The notes under the pieces are model-generated. The model ran no database searches and had not been told where the DNA came from. It saw nothing but the letters and a program-made list of their open reading frames with translations. Shown here piece by piece: positions 53,632 to 62,710 of a DNA stretch of 64,000 nt. Position 1 is the first letter of the stretch. Each line of letters starts with the position of its first letter. This DNA is from Nocardia arizonensis (GTDB lineage Bacteria; Actinomycetota; Actinomycetes; Mycobacteriales; Mycobacteriaceae), in assembly GCF_001310275.1 (NCBI RefSeq), contig NZ_LGYZ01000065.1, positions 62,001-126,000 of the forward strand. The letters are read 5' to 3'. Made by a program: the position numbers and the translations under genes.

Positions 53632-55821
53632 CTACCCGCTCACTTCCGGCGAGATCAGATCGGACTCGCCCCGGATTTCACCGGAACCACCTTCTACCGG
53701 AACGGAATCGACCGCCGGCGAACGCGTGGGCGACCGGCGGAACGGTGTCCACCAATTGGCCGCGCCCATCAGCTTCACGATCGCGGGCACCAGGAACATC
53801 CGCACCACCGTGGCGTCGATCAGGATCGCGATCGCCATACCCAGTGCGGCGACCTTCACCAGTGTCACGTCCGAGAGCGCCGCCGCGCCGGTGACGATCA
53901 CGAACAGCGACGCCGCCGTCGTGATCACCCGCCCTGTACGCGAAACACCCACGCGCACCGCCTCTTCGGTATCCGCACCCTCCTCGCGGGCCTCGACCAT
54001 TCGCGACATCAGGAACACCTCGTAGTCGGTGGACAGGCCGAACACGGCGACGACAACGACCACCAGGGCGGGCAGCGGCAGTGGACCGGCTTCCGCGCCG
54101 AACAATCCGGCACCGTGCCCGTCGACGAAAATCCACGTCAGCACGCCGAAGGTGGCCGCGAGACTCAACGCAGCCATGATCACCGCCTTGATCGGCAGCA
54201 CCACCGATCGGAAACCGATCAGCATGACCAGCAGAATCGCGATCACCACGACGGCCAACGCCGTCGGTATCGCGTCCAGGATGGCGTCGTAACTGTCGGC
54301 CCGCAGCGCATTCATCCCCCCGACCAGCACGGTCGTCCCGTCAGGGCTCGGGATGTCCTCGAGCGAACGCACGGTCTCCTCCGAGCCCGCCGAGAAATCG
54401 GGCGCGGTCAACAATGCGCGCACGAGCACCATGTCCTCGTGCTCGCCGAGCCGGACGACCAGTCGCACGCCGTCGGTGTTCTGCGCCGCCGAGACGACCC
54501 GGGCGACCGCGTCCGAGGAAGGCGCCGCCCCGTTCTGCCCGCGAATCAGCAGCGACGCACCGTCGGTCGCGTTGGGGAACTGCGCGGACATCGTTGCCTG
54601 GGCCACGCGGACCGGATCGTCGGCGGGCAGGATATTGGGATTGATACCGCCCATTCGCAGGCCGAGCAACGGTGCGCTCAGCGCGAGCAGGGCCAGCACG
54701 ATCACCGCTGTGACGGCGATCGGGCGACGCATCACGCGGGTGGCGAGGTCGCTCCAGATCCTACGAGCGCGCTCCTCACCGCGTTGGACCGCGCCACGCC
54801 GCCAGGGCAGCGCGTTGATCCGGGGACCGAGGATCGCCAGGGCGGCGGGAACCGCGGTCAACGACAGCACGGCCGCAATGGCGATCGCCGCCATCGCCCC
54901 GTAACCCAACGACCGGAGCATCGAGATCGGAAACACCATGGTTCCGGCGAAGGCGCATACCAGCAACAGTCCCGAGAACGCGATCGTCCGCCCCGCGGTC
55001 AGCACGGCCTGCTGCGCCGCTTCCACGGGTGTACGCCCTTCCTCCTCGAGCTCTTCCCGGAACCTGCTGACGATGAACAGGCCGTAGTCGATCGCCAGAC
55101 CGAGTCCGATGATGGAGGCGGTATTGAGCGCGAACGCGCTGACGTCGGTGAACAGACTCACCACCCGCAGCGCGCCCAGCGATCCGACGATCGCCAGGCC
55201 GCCGACGACCACCGGCACCGATGCCGCGACGACACCGCCGAAGATCACCACGAGCAGAATGAGCATGAGCGGGATCGCCACCGACTCGGCGATGATCACG
55301 CCTTCCTTGGATTTCTCGTTGTAGGCGTCGGTGAGTGCGCTGAGCCCGGAGAACTGGGTCTCTATGCCGGGCGGGGTGAGCGCCTCGGCCAGGTCGGCGT
55401 AGTCCGACAGGCGTTCGCTCGGACTGCCCGCCAGGGTCACGGCTGCCAGCGCCTTGGTGTGATCGGTCGAGACCAGGGCCAAGCGACGGGTGCCCCCCGC
55501 CGTCCAGTACGACTCGACCGGTTCTGCCAGCCGATCGGCGGGCAGTTCGTCGAGCCTGGCTCGGACCTGCGGCCCGATATCGTCGAGTGTCTTGCCCGCG
55601 GGAGCCGTGTAGATGACCACGATATCCGGGGTCTGGCGGCCGAAGGCCCCGTCGATCAGCCGCTCCGCCTGCGCGGAGGTACTGTCCGGATCGTCGTAGC
55701 CGGCCAGATTCAGCTTGTCCATGACGCCCGCGCCCCAGAGTCCCCCGAGCAGCACGACCACGACCGAGACGGCGATTACCAGCCGCGGCCGGGTCGCCAC
55801 GAACCGTGCCCATTGTTTCAT
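53632..55821 (-). CDS. MMPL-family RND transporter
   Basis: 729 aa from ATG 55821, overlapping the monooxygenase stop (ATGA). Two copies of the MMPL repeat: each has a large external domain and five to six helices, with FGLSTDYEVFLMSRMVEARE and GLGLAIDYGLFIVSRFREEL carrying the proton-relay Asp pairs. Coupling to the monooxygenase places it in the cluster, so it probably exports the product, a lipopeptide-like molecule. Confidence 0.92.
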   Translation of the reverse strand: MKQWARFVATRPRLVIAVSVVVVLLGGLWGAGVMDKLNLAGYDDPDSTSAQAERLIDGAFGRQTPDIVVIYTAPAGKTLDDIGPQVRARLDELPADRLAEPVESYWTAGGTRRLALVSTDHTKALAAVTLAGSPSERLSDYADLAEALTPPGIETQFSGLSALTDAYNEKSKEGVIIAESVAIPLMLILLVVIFGGVVAASVPVVVGGLAIVGSLGALRVVSLFTDVSAFALNTASIIGLGLAIDYGLFIVSRFREELEEEGRTPVEAAQQAVLTAGRTIAFSGLLLVCAFAGTMVFPISMLRSLGYGAMAAIAIAAVLSLTAVPAALAILGPRINALPWRRGAVQRGEERARRIWSDLATRVMRRPIAVTAVIVLALLALSAPLLGLRMGGINPNILPADDPVRVAQATMSAQFPNATDGASLLIRGQNGAAPSSDAVARVVSAAQNTDGVRLVVRLGEHEDMVLVRALLTAPDFSAGSEETVRSLEDIPSPDGTTVLVGGMNALRADSYDAILDAIPTALAVVVIAILLVMLIGFRSVVLPIKAVIMAALSLAATFGVLTWIFVDGHGAGLFGAEAGPLPLPALVVVVVAVFGLSTDYEVFLMSRMVEAREEGADTEEAVRVGVSRTGRVITTAASLFVIVTGAAALSDVTLVKVAALGMAIAILIDATVVRMFLVPAIVKLMGAANWWTPFRRSPTRSPAVDSVPVEGGSGEIRGESDLISPEVSG

Positions 55822-57329
55822 CGGGACTCCGAAGTCATTGTCGTGAAGGCGAAGTCGCCGAGGGAGAAGGTCTCCGAGGCACGTTTGGCTTGCGCCGCCG
55901 AGGTCGGGCGGATCAGCGAGGAGTCGCCGTGGTGATCCAGGTAGAAGGTATTGGAGGTGGCGCACATCGAGGACCGGATCAAGGTGTCGTGCGATTGCGA
56001 CCGGATGAACTGGAAGAAGCGGTCGTTGGCCTCCGGAGTGACCGCGACGGAGGTCGCGCCGCGGCGCGCGGCCTCGGTGAGCACGCGCACGATGATGCGC
56101 GACTGCGTCTCGACCATCTCGTGCCAGGACCCGCCGCACCACGAATACGGACCGAAGATCGAGAAGGCGTTCGGCAATTCGGGCAAGCAGACGCCCTCGT
56201 AGGCGCGCAGCGGATTGTTCTGGTAGAAGTCGGCCAGATCGAAGCCGTCCACCCCTACGACCGGTCGCTTTCGGTACACGTCCGGCGTAGTCGAGAGCTG
56301 GAATCCGGTGGCGAGGATGAGGACGTCGAGTTCGCGTTCACGACCGTCGACGGTTCGCACCCCGGTCGGCGTGATCTCGGCAATGCCGTCGGTCACCAGC
56401 TCCACGTGTGACTTGGTGTACGTGCGGTAGTAGGTGTTGGAGACGCTGGGCCGTTTGCAGCCGAACGCGTAATCCGGGGTCAGCTTCTTGCGCAGTTCGG
56501 CATCGCGGACCTGCAGACGCAGATACGCCTTGCCGACACGCATAGGGATCGTGGACAGCCACGGATGTTTGGCGCCCTTGACGGTCAGGCCGTAGATGCC
56601 GAGCCCGAGCAGTGTGGACACCGTCCGGTACAGCAACGGCAACATTCCGGGCACCCGGACCAGCGCGGTACGCCAGAACTGCGGAATGATGTACTCCGCC
56701 TTCGGGAAGACCCAGATGGCCCGGCGCTGGAATACGTGCAGTCTGCCCGCCACCTTCGCGACCTGCGGGATCATCTGGACCGCCGTCGCGCCGGTGCCGA
56801 TGACACCGATGCGCTTGCCGGTGAGGTCGTAGTCGTCGTCCCATTCCTGGGTCGGCATCAGTTTCCCGGTGAAGGTGTTCAGCCCCTTGATATCCGGCGC
56901 CTTGTGCTCCACGAACTGTCCGAGAGCCGCGATAACGTACCGGGCCGTAATGGTGGTGCCGTCGGACAGATCGAGGCGCCAGCTGTGGGTATCCGCGTCC
57001 CAGGTGCGGCTCATCACCTCGATATTCAGCCGAATGTGCTGCCTGAGCTGGTATTTGTCCGCGCAGTGGTTGATGTACTGGATGATCTCCGCGCCCTTGG
57101 GAAAGATCCTCGTCCAGTTCGGATTCTTCTCATACGAGAACTGGTAACTCATGCCGGGAACGTCGGTCGCGACATCCGGATACCGGTTGTCGCGCCAAGT
57201 GCCGCCGATATCACCCGCCCGTTCCAGGATGGTGAATCCCTCGATGCCCGCTTGGTGCAATGCTATTGCGGCTCCGAGCCCGCCGAAACCGGCGCCGATG
57301 ATGATGATGTGGTGGTCCGGGGTATTCAT
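55818..57329 (-). CDS. FAD/NADPH-dependent monooxygenase, Baeyer-Villiger-like
   Basis: 503 aa. FAD loop IIIGAGFGGLGAAI, NADPH loop IGVIGTGATAVQM and ATGF are clear. The Baeyer-Villiger fingerprint FxGxxxHxxxW reads FTGKLMPTQEW: Pro replaces the His, a residue important for catalysis in the family. It may be an N-hydroxylase or an altered oxygenase. It follows the NRPS by 47 bases and is coupled to the MMPL transporter gene. Confidence 0.9.
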   Translation of the reverse strand: MNTPDHHIIIIGAGFGGLGAAIALHQAGIEGFTILERAGDIGGTWRDNRYPDVATDVPGMSYQFSYEKNPNWTRIFPKGAEIIQYINHCADKYQLRQHIRLNIEVMSRTWDADTHSWRLDLSDGTTITARYVIAALGQFVEHKAPDIKGLNTFTGKLMPTQEWDDDYDLTGKRIGVIGTGATAVQMIPQVAKVAGRLHVFQRRAIWVFPKAEYIIPQFWRTALVRVPGMLPLLYRTVSTLLGLGIYGLTVKGAKHPWLSTIPMRVGKAYLRLQVRDAELRKKLTPDYAFGCKRPSVSNTYYRTYTKSHVELVTDGIAEITPTGVRTVDGRERELDVLILATGFQLSTTPDVYRKRPVVGVDGFDLADFYQNNPLRAYEGVCLPELPNAFSIFGPYSWCGGSWHEMVETQSRIIVRVLTEAARRGATSVAVTPEANDRFFQFIRSQSHDTLIRSSMCATSNTFYLDHHGDSSLIRPTSAAQAKRASETFSLGDFAFTTMTSESR

Positions 57330-57376
57330 CCGACTACTTTCTATTGGTGATATCGGGCCGGATCGAAGGCACGATG

Positions 57377-60300
57377 TCAGAAGTGGTAAATGGCGCAGCC
57401 GATCTGAACCCCCGCACCGACCGTGATCACCAGACCGATATCCCCGCTGGTGACGCGTCCCCCTTCGCGGCAGTACCGCAACGCCGCAGGCAACGACGAG
57501 GTGTACAGATCGGGTCCGCCGTCGGTGACGTCGATTATCTGCTCACCCGCCACGCCGATTCGCTCGGCGAGATTGCCGAGGAATTCGGTGGATATCTGCG
57601 GCGCGAGTATAACTTTCATATCCGAGAGCGCGAGCGACTCGGATTTCAACAATTCGGCAACCACCTCCGGGATGAATCCCAGGTAGATGTCCTCGATATC
57701 CGGTCGTTGGTCGAACTCGATGTGATTTCCATTGCCGCCGCCCGCGAACGAGGTGACGGCGTCCAAGTACGCGGGGAAAGCCGCGAAATGGAAGCCGCCG
57801 AAACCGACACCGTCCTGTGCGGCGCTCAGCAGCACCGCCGAACCGGTGTGGCGTACCCCGCGCAACTCGGCGGCGCGGCTCGGGTGCTCCGGATCGGCCT
57901 CGGCGGCGACCACAAGCGCCGACCGCGCCTTACCCGCGTCGATGCCGGTCGCCGCGATATGGCATGCCTTGAGGAACCCGACATTGCCGTCACGGACGTC
58001 GAAAACGAAGGTTCCGTGGTCGAACGGCTGCGCCGGATCGTCGTTGATCTTCAACTCGTCGGCGACGAAGGCCGCCATGGCGGGTTCGACGATGCAGTCA
58101 TCGCGGAAAACGCCCGCGTACAGAACGAGTCCGATGTCCTCGCGCGGGATCGAGGATTCATCGATGCAGGCGCCCGCCGCGCGGACGGCGAGATCGAGTG
58201 CCTTCTCCTCACCGGTCGGCACGGCCACGGCCACGGCATCGACGCGCACCGTCGGCTTGCGGTCGGACCGTCGGCCGTACTCGGACTCCGAGCCGTTGCC
58301 GTTGCCGTTGCCGTTCGGACGTGACACGGCGGGCCGGCCATTGCGCAGGCGATCGGGCAGATCGTCGAAGGTGTACAGGGCCGCGCCGATGGTCTGCCCG
58401 GAACCGGTGACGCCGAACAGCATCCGGTCCCCGGGACGCAGGCGGTCCTGCTCGACCAGATCGTTGATCGCCACGAAATGCGTCGTGGACGCGGTATTTC
58501 CGCGCTGTTCCAGATTCGACACGGTGTTGTCGGGGGTCGAGACGGTCCGGCCGAACGTGCGGTTGATCGTGGCGACGGCGTCGTTGATCGATGCTTGCGA
58601 GGTCTGGTGCATGAGAATGTGGTCGACCGTCTCCGGCTGCCATCCGTAACGTTCGAGCATCTGCGTAGCGAACGGCACCGACTTGCGCACCGCGACCGCG
58701 GTCTGCTCGACCGCCTTGGTACGCATGATCGCGCCCCCGTGCGGCTGATCGGTCGCCTTGCCGATGCACAGATCACTGTACCGACTGAGGCTGCGCAATC
58801 GCAGATCGTGGAATCCCGCCCTGCCGGTGGGATCGCGTTCGAGGATGATGGCCGCCCCCGCGTCACCGACGGTCAGACAGGCCAGGCGGTCGTCGAGGAA
58901 GTCGGTGATCTCACGCTGGGCGGTGTCGATGATGTGCGAGATGTATTCGCCGCTGACGACCATGGCGGTGCGCACGAGATTCGTGGCGAGGAAGGCGTCG
59001 GCGACCGTGATACCGGTGAACATGCCCGCGCAGGCATTGGATAGATCGAAGCTCAGCGCGTCGGTCATACCGAGCAGCGCGCGCAGCTGGCTGGAGGTGC
59101 TGGGCTCGAAGACCAGGCGATTGTCGGGACCTTCGACCTTGGAGATATTGGTGCAGATCAGCAGATCGATGGAGGCGGCATCGTGGCCGGATTTGGCCAG
59201 GCAGTTCTCCGCGGCCTTGCGGGCGAGGTCGAGGGTGAATTCCTCTTGCCCCGCGATCCGGCGATTCTTGATGCCGGTGAGCTGTTCGAGTGGCAGTTCG
59301 ACCGGTCGATCGCATCCGGTGAGCACGTCGGCGGTCGGCACCACGGTGTCCGGCAGGTACACCCCGATGCTCTCGATGACAGTGGTTCCGGTTGTGACCA
59401 CCGGTTCGCGCACGGGTGCGGAGGAAGCTACGGTAGGCGCGGACGTCGCCACCTGTTCGATCGGTGCGTCGGCGAGGGGCGTCTCCCCCGGCACGATGGA
59501 CGCGGCGATACCCGCCACGGTCCGGTGCCGAAAGACGACCTCCGGGGTGAGCGAGAGGCCGATATCGCGCGCCGCGGCGCATATCGACATGGTCTGCGTC
59601 GAGGCGCCGCCCAGTTCGAAGAAGTCGTCGAAGACTCCGACGGTGTCCAGACCGAGCACCTGCTGCCACAGACCGGCGATGGCCCGTTCGGTATCGGTGC
59701 GCGGCGCGACATAATCGGCCGAGATATCGGGCCGGGCGGAATCCGGTTCGGGCAGTGCCCTATCGTCCCGTTTGCCGGTGGGGGTGGTCGGAATGCCGTC
59801 GAGGACCACGAATTGAGCGGGCAGCATCGCGTCGGGCAGGCTGTCACGCAGGAACTCTCGCAGATCGGCGGTGCTCGGCGGCGCCGACGGATCCACCGCC
59901 ACCACATAGGCGACCAGGCGGAGCGTATCGGTATCACCGTCGCGCACGACGACCGCGGCCTCTCGCACCGCGGGACTCGCGGCCAGCGCGCCCTCCACTT
60001 CGCCGAGTTCGATACGGACACCGCGGATCTTGACCTGGTTGTCGCCACGACCCAGGTATTCGATATTCCCGTCCGGCCGATACCGCGCCCGGTCGCCCGT
60101 GCGATACAGCGGACCACTCGGGTAGGCCGGATCACCACCGGGGTGCGGGCCCGTCACGAACCGCTCGGCGGTCAACTCCGGTCGATTGGCATAACCCTCG
60201 GCGACATTGATGCCGCCGATGTAGAGCTCACCGATCACTCCGACCGGCACGGGATTCATGTCCCGGTCGAGCAGGTGGATCTGGGTATTGGCGATCGGCT

Positions 60301-62710
60301 TCCCGATCGGTATGACCGGATCGCGATCGCCGCGTGCGCAATCGAAGAAGGTCACGTCGATCGCGGCCTCGGTCGGCCCGTAGAGGTTGTGCAGATTCGC
60401 GGGCAGGGTCGCGAAGAGGATGTCCCGCAGATCGGCGGCCAATGCCTCACCGCTGGTGATGACTTCGCGCAGTCCGGTGCAACGGCCCGCGGCCGGATCG
60501 GCGAGGAACGCACGCAACATTGACGGCACGAAATGGGCGACCGTGACCTCTTGGTCGACGATGGTCTCGACCAGATAGCCGCTGTCGCGATGGCGTTCGG
60601 GCTCCGCGACCACGACACGGGCTCCGGCCACCAGCGGCCAGAAGATCTCCCACACCGATACGTCGAAGTTCGCCGGTGTCTTGTGCAGCACCGTATCCGC
60701 GGCGGTCAGCCGGTAGGCGTCCTGCATCCACAGCAGTCGGTTGCAGATACCGCGATGGGTGTTGCGGGCGCCCTTGGGCGCACCGGTGGTACCCGAGGTG
60801 AATATGACGTAGGCGATGTCATCGGGTCCGACCCGATCCGCGCCGGAGATGACCGGTCCCTCTACCGTCGCGTGCGGACGATCCAGGCACAACACCGGCA
60901 CCTCGTCGGGCAGTCTGTCGCGCAGCCCGCTCTCGGTGATCCACACCACGGGCGTCGCGTCCCCGTTGATGGACTGCAACCGCTCGCGCGGGTGTTTCGG
61001 GTCGACGGGCAGGAAGGCACATCCCGCCGCCAGCACGGCCACCGCGCTGACGATGGTCCACTCCGACCGCTCGATCGCGATCCCGACCACGCCGCCGGGC
61101 CGCGCTCCCGCCGCGTGCAGCCGGGCGGCGAGATCGTCCACGCGCCGGTGCAATTCGCCGTAACTCAGATGGTTGCCACGGTAGGTCACCGCCGTCGCCT
61201 CGGGAGTGCGCCTCATCTGGGCGAGTACGAGATCGTAGAGCCGATGTCCGGTGAAGGCATCCACCCGGGTGTCGTTCCACCTGGCGCGTTCGCGGATCTC
61301 CCGCTCGGTCAGCAGCGGAATCCGGCCGACCTGCGCGGCGGGCGACACGACGGCGTGCGTCATGAAGGTGATAAGGCCCTGGGCGAATCCGGCGATCGTA
61401 TCCGCGTCGAACAGATCGCTGTTGTACTGGAGGACCGCCGACAGGATGTGCTCGCGTTCGGCGACGATGAGCATGAGGTCGACCGGCGCCCCGCCCTGGG
61501 CCAGGGTGGCCGATTCGAAAGCGAGCCCGTCCGGTCGCGAGTCCGACGTGGCGGAACTGACCGACAGGCGCGAAGTCTCCCACGCGAAGAACACCTGGAA
61601 GACCGGCGGGAAAGCGGGATCACGCACAGGTTGCAGACGTTCGGCGAGCAGGGCGAACGGAAAGTCCTGATGCTCGATCGCGTCGAGGACGGTGCGGCGG
61701 CTGCGCTGCATGAGCGCGCGATAGGTCGGATTGTCCGCGAGTTCGGCGCGCAGCACCACCGAGTTCACGAAGTAGCCGATGATGCCCTCCGATCCGGGCA
61801 TACCGCGACCCGCGATCGGTGATCCGACGAGGATGTCGTCGAGCCCGGAATACCGGTGCAGCACGGCGAAGAAGGCCGACAGCACCGCGACCTGTGTGGT
61901 GACGCCCTCATCCCGGGCCAGTTCGCGCAGTGCCGCGGTCAGATCCGCGTCCACGTCGAATCGGTGGGTCGCTCCGTTGAATGTCTGGATCGCCGGACGC
62001 GGACGTTTACCGGGCAACTCCAACTGCGGCAGATCGCCCGCGAGCTGTTGTTTCCAGTAGTTCCACAGGGTTTCGCCTCGCTCGCTGCCGAGCAGGCGGG
62101 TCTGCCAGCGCACATAGTCGCCGAAGCGGTGCGGAATCGCGGGCAGCCGCGCCGCCGGGTCCTCGTAGAGGGCCGACAGTTCGGTGAGCAGCAGGTCGAG
62201 AGACCAGAAGTCGATCACGATATGCGCCATGGCCAGCGCGATGACGTGCTCGTCGTCGGACCTGCGAATGACGGTGGCTTGGAGTACGGGGCCGTTGACG
62301 AGATCGATGGGCTTGTCGAGAGCTGTATCGAGCCAGGTCTGGAGCTTGTTCGAATGCCAGGTGGTGCCGTCGACCGTGTGCAGCGGAACGACCGCGTTCG
62401 GATGCGAGACCGCCACCGGCACGCCATCCGATTCGCGGAAGGTCGATCCGAGCACTTCGTGTCGCGCGACCAGCGCCGCCAGTGCTGATTCGAGTCGCGC
62501 GAGATCCAACGGACCGCGCACCGTTCCGGCGTAGAGGATGTTGTAGGAGGCACTGTCCGGGGCCAGCCGGTAGTGGAACCACAGACCGCGTTCGCCCGGT
62601 GAGAGTTCACGCTCGGCGGCTCGTTCGGCGCGTTCGCGCACCAGCCGCTCCAGTAGTGCGCGTTTCTCTTGGGAGGTCAGTGCGGCAAGGTCGGGTCGCT
62701 CGGTCTTCAC
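57377..62710 (-). CDS. NRPS: C-A(Ser)-PCP fused to KASIII and pseudo-KASIII
   Basis: 1777 aa from GTG 62710. Condensation domain (about 35-450) with AHIVIDF: second His163 and Asp167 kept, first His lost. Adenylation domain (about 480-985) with YIIFTSGTTGAPKG-type core; the specificity residues read D-V-W-H-I-S-L-I-D, near the EntF serine code. PCP Ser1037 (LGGAST). KASIII domain 1 (about 1120-1440) has Cys1227, His1368 and Asn1405. Domain 2 (about 1470-1777) has Asn1576 for Cys and Pro1704 for His: catalytically dead. It is coupled to the PKS gene (GTGA). Likely joins a polyketide chain to serine and then condenses or releases it through the KASIII pair. Confidence 0.88.
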   Translation of the reverse strand: MKTERPDLAALTSQEKRALLERLVRERAERAAERELSPGERGLWFHYRLAPDSASYNILYAGTVRGPLDLARLESALAALVARHEVLGSTFRESDGVPVAVSHPNAVVPLHTVDGTTWHSNKLQTWLDTALDKPIDLVNGPVLQATVIRRSDDEHVIALAMAHIVIDFWSLDLLLTELSALYEDPAARLPAIPHRFGDYVRWQTRLLGSERGETLWNYWKQQLAGDLPQLELPGKRPRPAIQTFNGATHRFDVDADLTAALRELARDEGVTTQVAVLSAFFAVLHRYSGLDDILVGSPIAGRGMPGSEGIIGYFVNSVVLRAELADNPTYRALMQRSRRTVLDAIEHQDFPFALLAERLQPVRDPAFPPVFQVFFAWETSRLSVSSATSDSRPDGLAFESATLAQGGAPVDLMLIVAEREHILSAVLQYNSDLFDADTIAGFAQGLITFMTHAVVSPAAQVGRIPLLTEREIRERARWNDTRVDAFTGHRLYDLVLAQMRRTPEATAVTYRGNHLSYGELHRRVDDLAARLHAAGARPGGVVGIAIERSEWTIVSAVAVLAAGCAFLPVDPKHPRERLQSINGDATPVVWITESGLRDRLPDEVPVLCLDRPHATVEGPVISGADRVGPDDIAYVIFTSGTTGAPKGARNTHRGICNRLLWMQDAYRLTAADTVLHKTPANFDVSVWEIFWPLVAGARVVVAEPERHRDSGYLVETIVDQEVTVAHFVPSMLRAFLADPAAGRCTGLREVITSGEALAADLRDILFATLPANLHNLYGPTEAAIDVTFFDCARGDRDPVIPIGKPIANTQIHLLDRDMNPVPVGVIGELYIGGINVAEGYANRPELTAERFVTGPHPGGDPAYPSGPLYRTGDRARYRPDGNIEYLGRGDNQVKIRGVRIELGEVEGALAASPAVREAAVVVRDGDTDTLRLVAYVVAVDPSAPPSTADLREFLRDSLPDAMLPAQFVVLDGIPTTPTGKRDDRALPEPDSARPDISADYVAPRTDTERAIAGLWQQVLGLDTVGVFDDFFELGGASTQTMSICAAARDIGLSLTPEVVFRHRTVAGIAASIVPGETPLADAPIEQVATSAPTVASSAPVREPVVTTGTTVIESIGVYLPDTVVPTADVLTGCDRPVELPLEQLTGIKNRRIAGQEEFTLDLARKAAENCLAKSGHDAASIDLLICTNISKVEGPDNRLVFEPSTSSQLRALLGMTDALSFDLSNACAGMFTGITVADAFLATNLVRTAMVVSGEYISHIIDTAQREITDFLDDRLACLTVGDAGAAIILERDPTGRAGFHDLRLRSLSRYSDLCIGKATDQPHGGAIMRTKAVEQTAVAVRKSVPFATQMLERYGWQPETVDHILMHQTSQASINDAVATINRTFGRTVSTPDNTVSNLEQRGNTASTTHFVAINDLVEQDRLRPGDRMLFGVTGSGQTIGAALYTFDDLPDRLRNGRPAVSRPNGNGNGNGSESEYGRRSDRKPTVRVDAVAVAVPTGEEKALDLAVRAAGACIDESSIPREDIGLVLYAGVFRDDCIVEPAMAAFVADELKINDDPAQPFDHGTFVFDVRDGNVGFLKACHIAATGIDAGKARSALVVAAEADPEHPSRAAELRGVRHTGSAVLLSAAQDGVGFGGFHFAAFPAYLDAVTSFAGGGNGNHIEFDQRPDIEDIYLGFIPEVVAELLKSESLALSDMKVILAPQISTEFLGNLAERIGVAGEQIIDVTDGGPDLYTSSLPAALRYCREGGRVTSGDIGLVITVGAGVQIGCAIYHF

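Noticed and set aside
53593..55935. Long plus-strand open frame of about 780 codons
   Set aside because: It lies opposite the MMPL transporter gene; its His/Arg/Gln-rich product has no domain and the minus-strand protein has clear family motifs.
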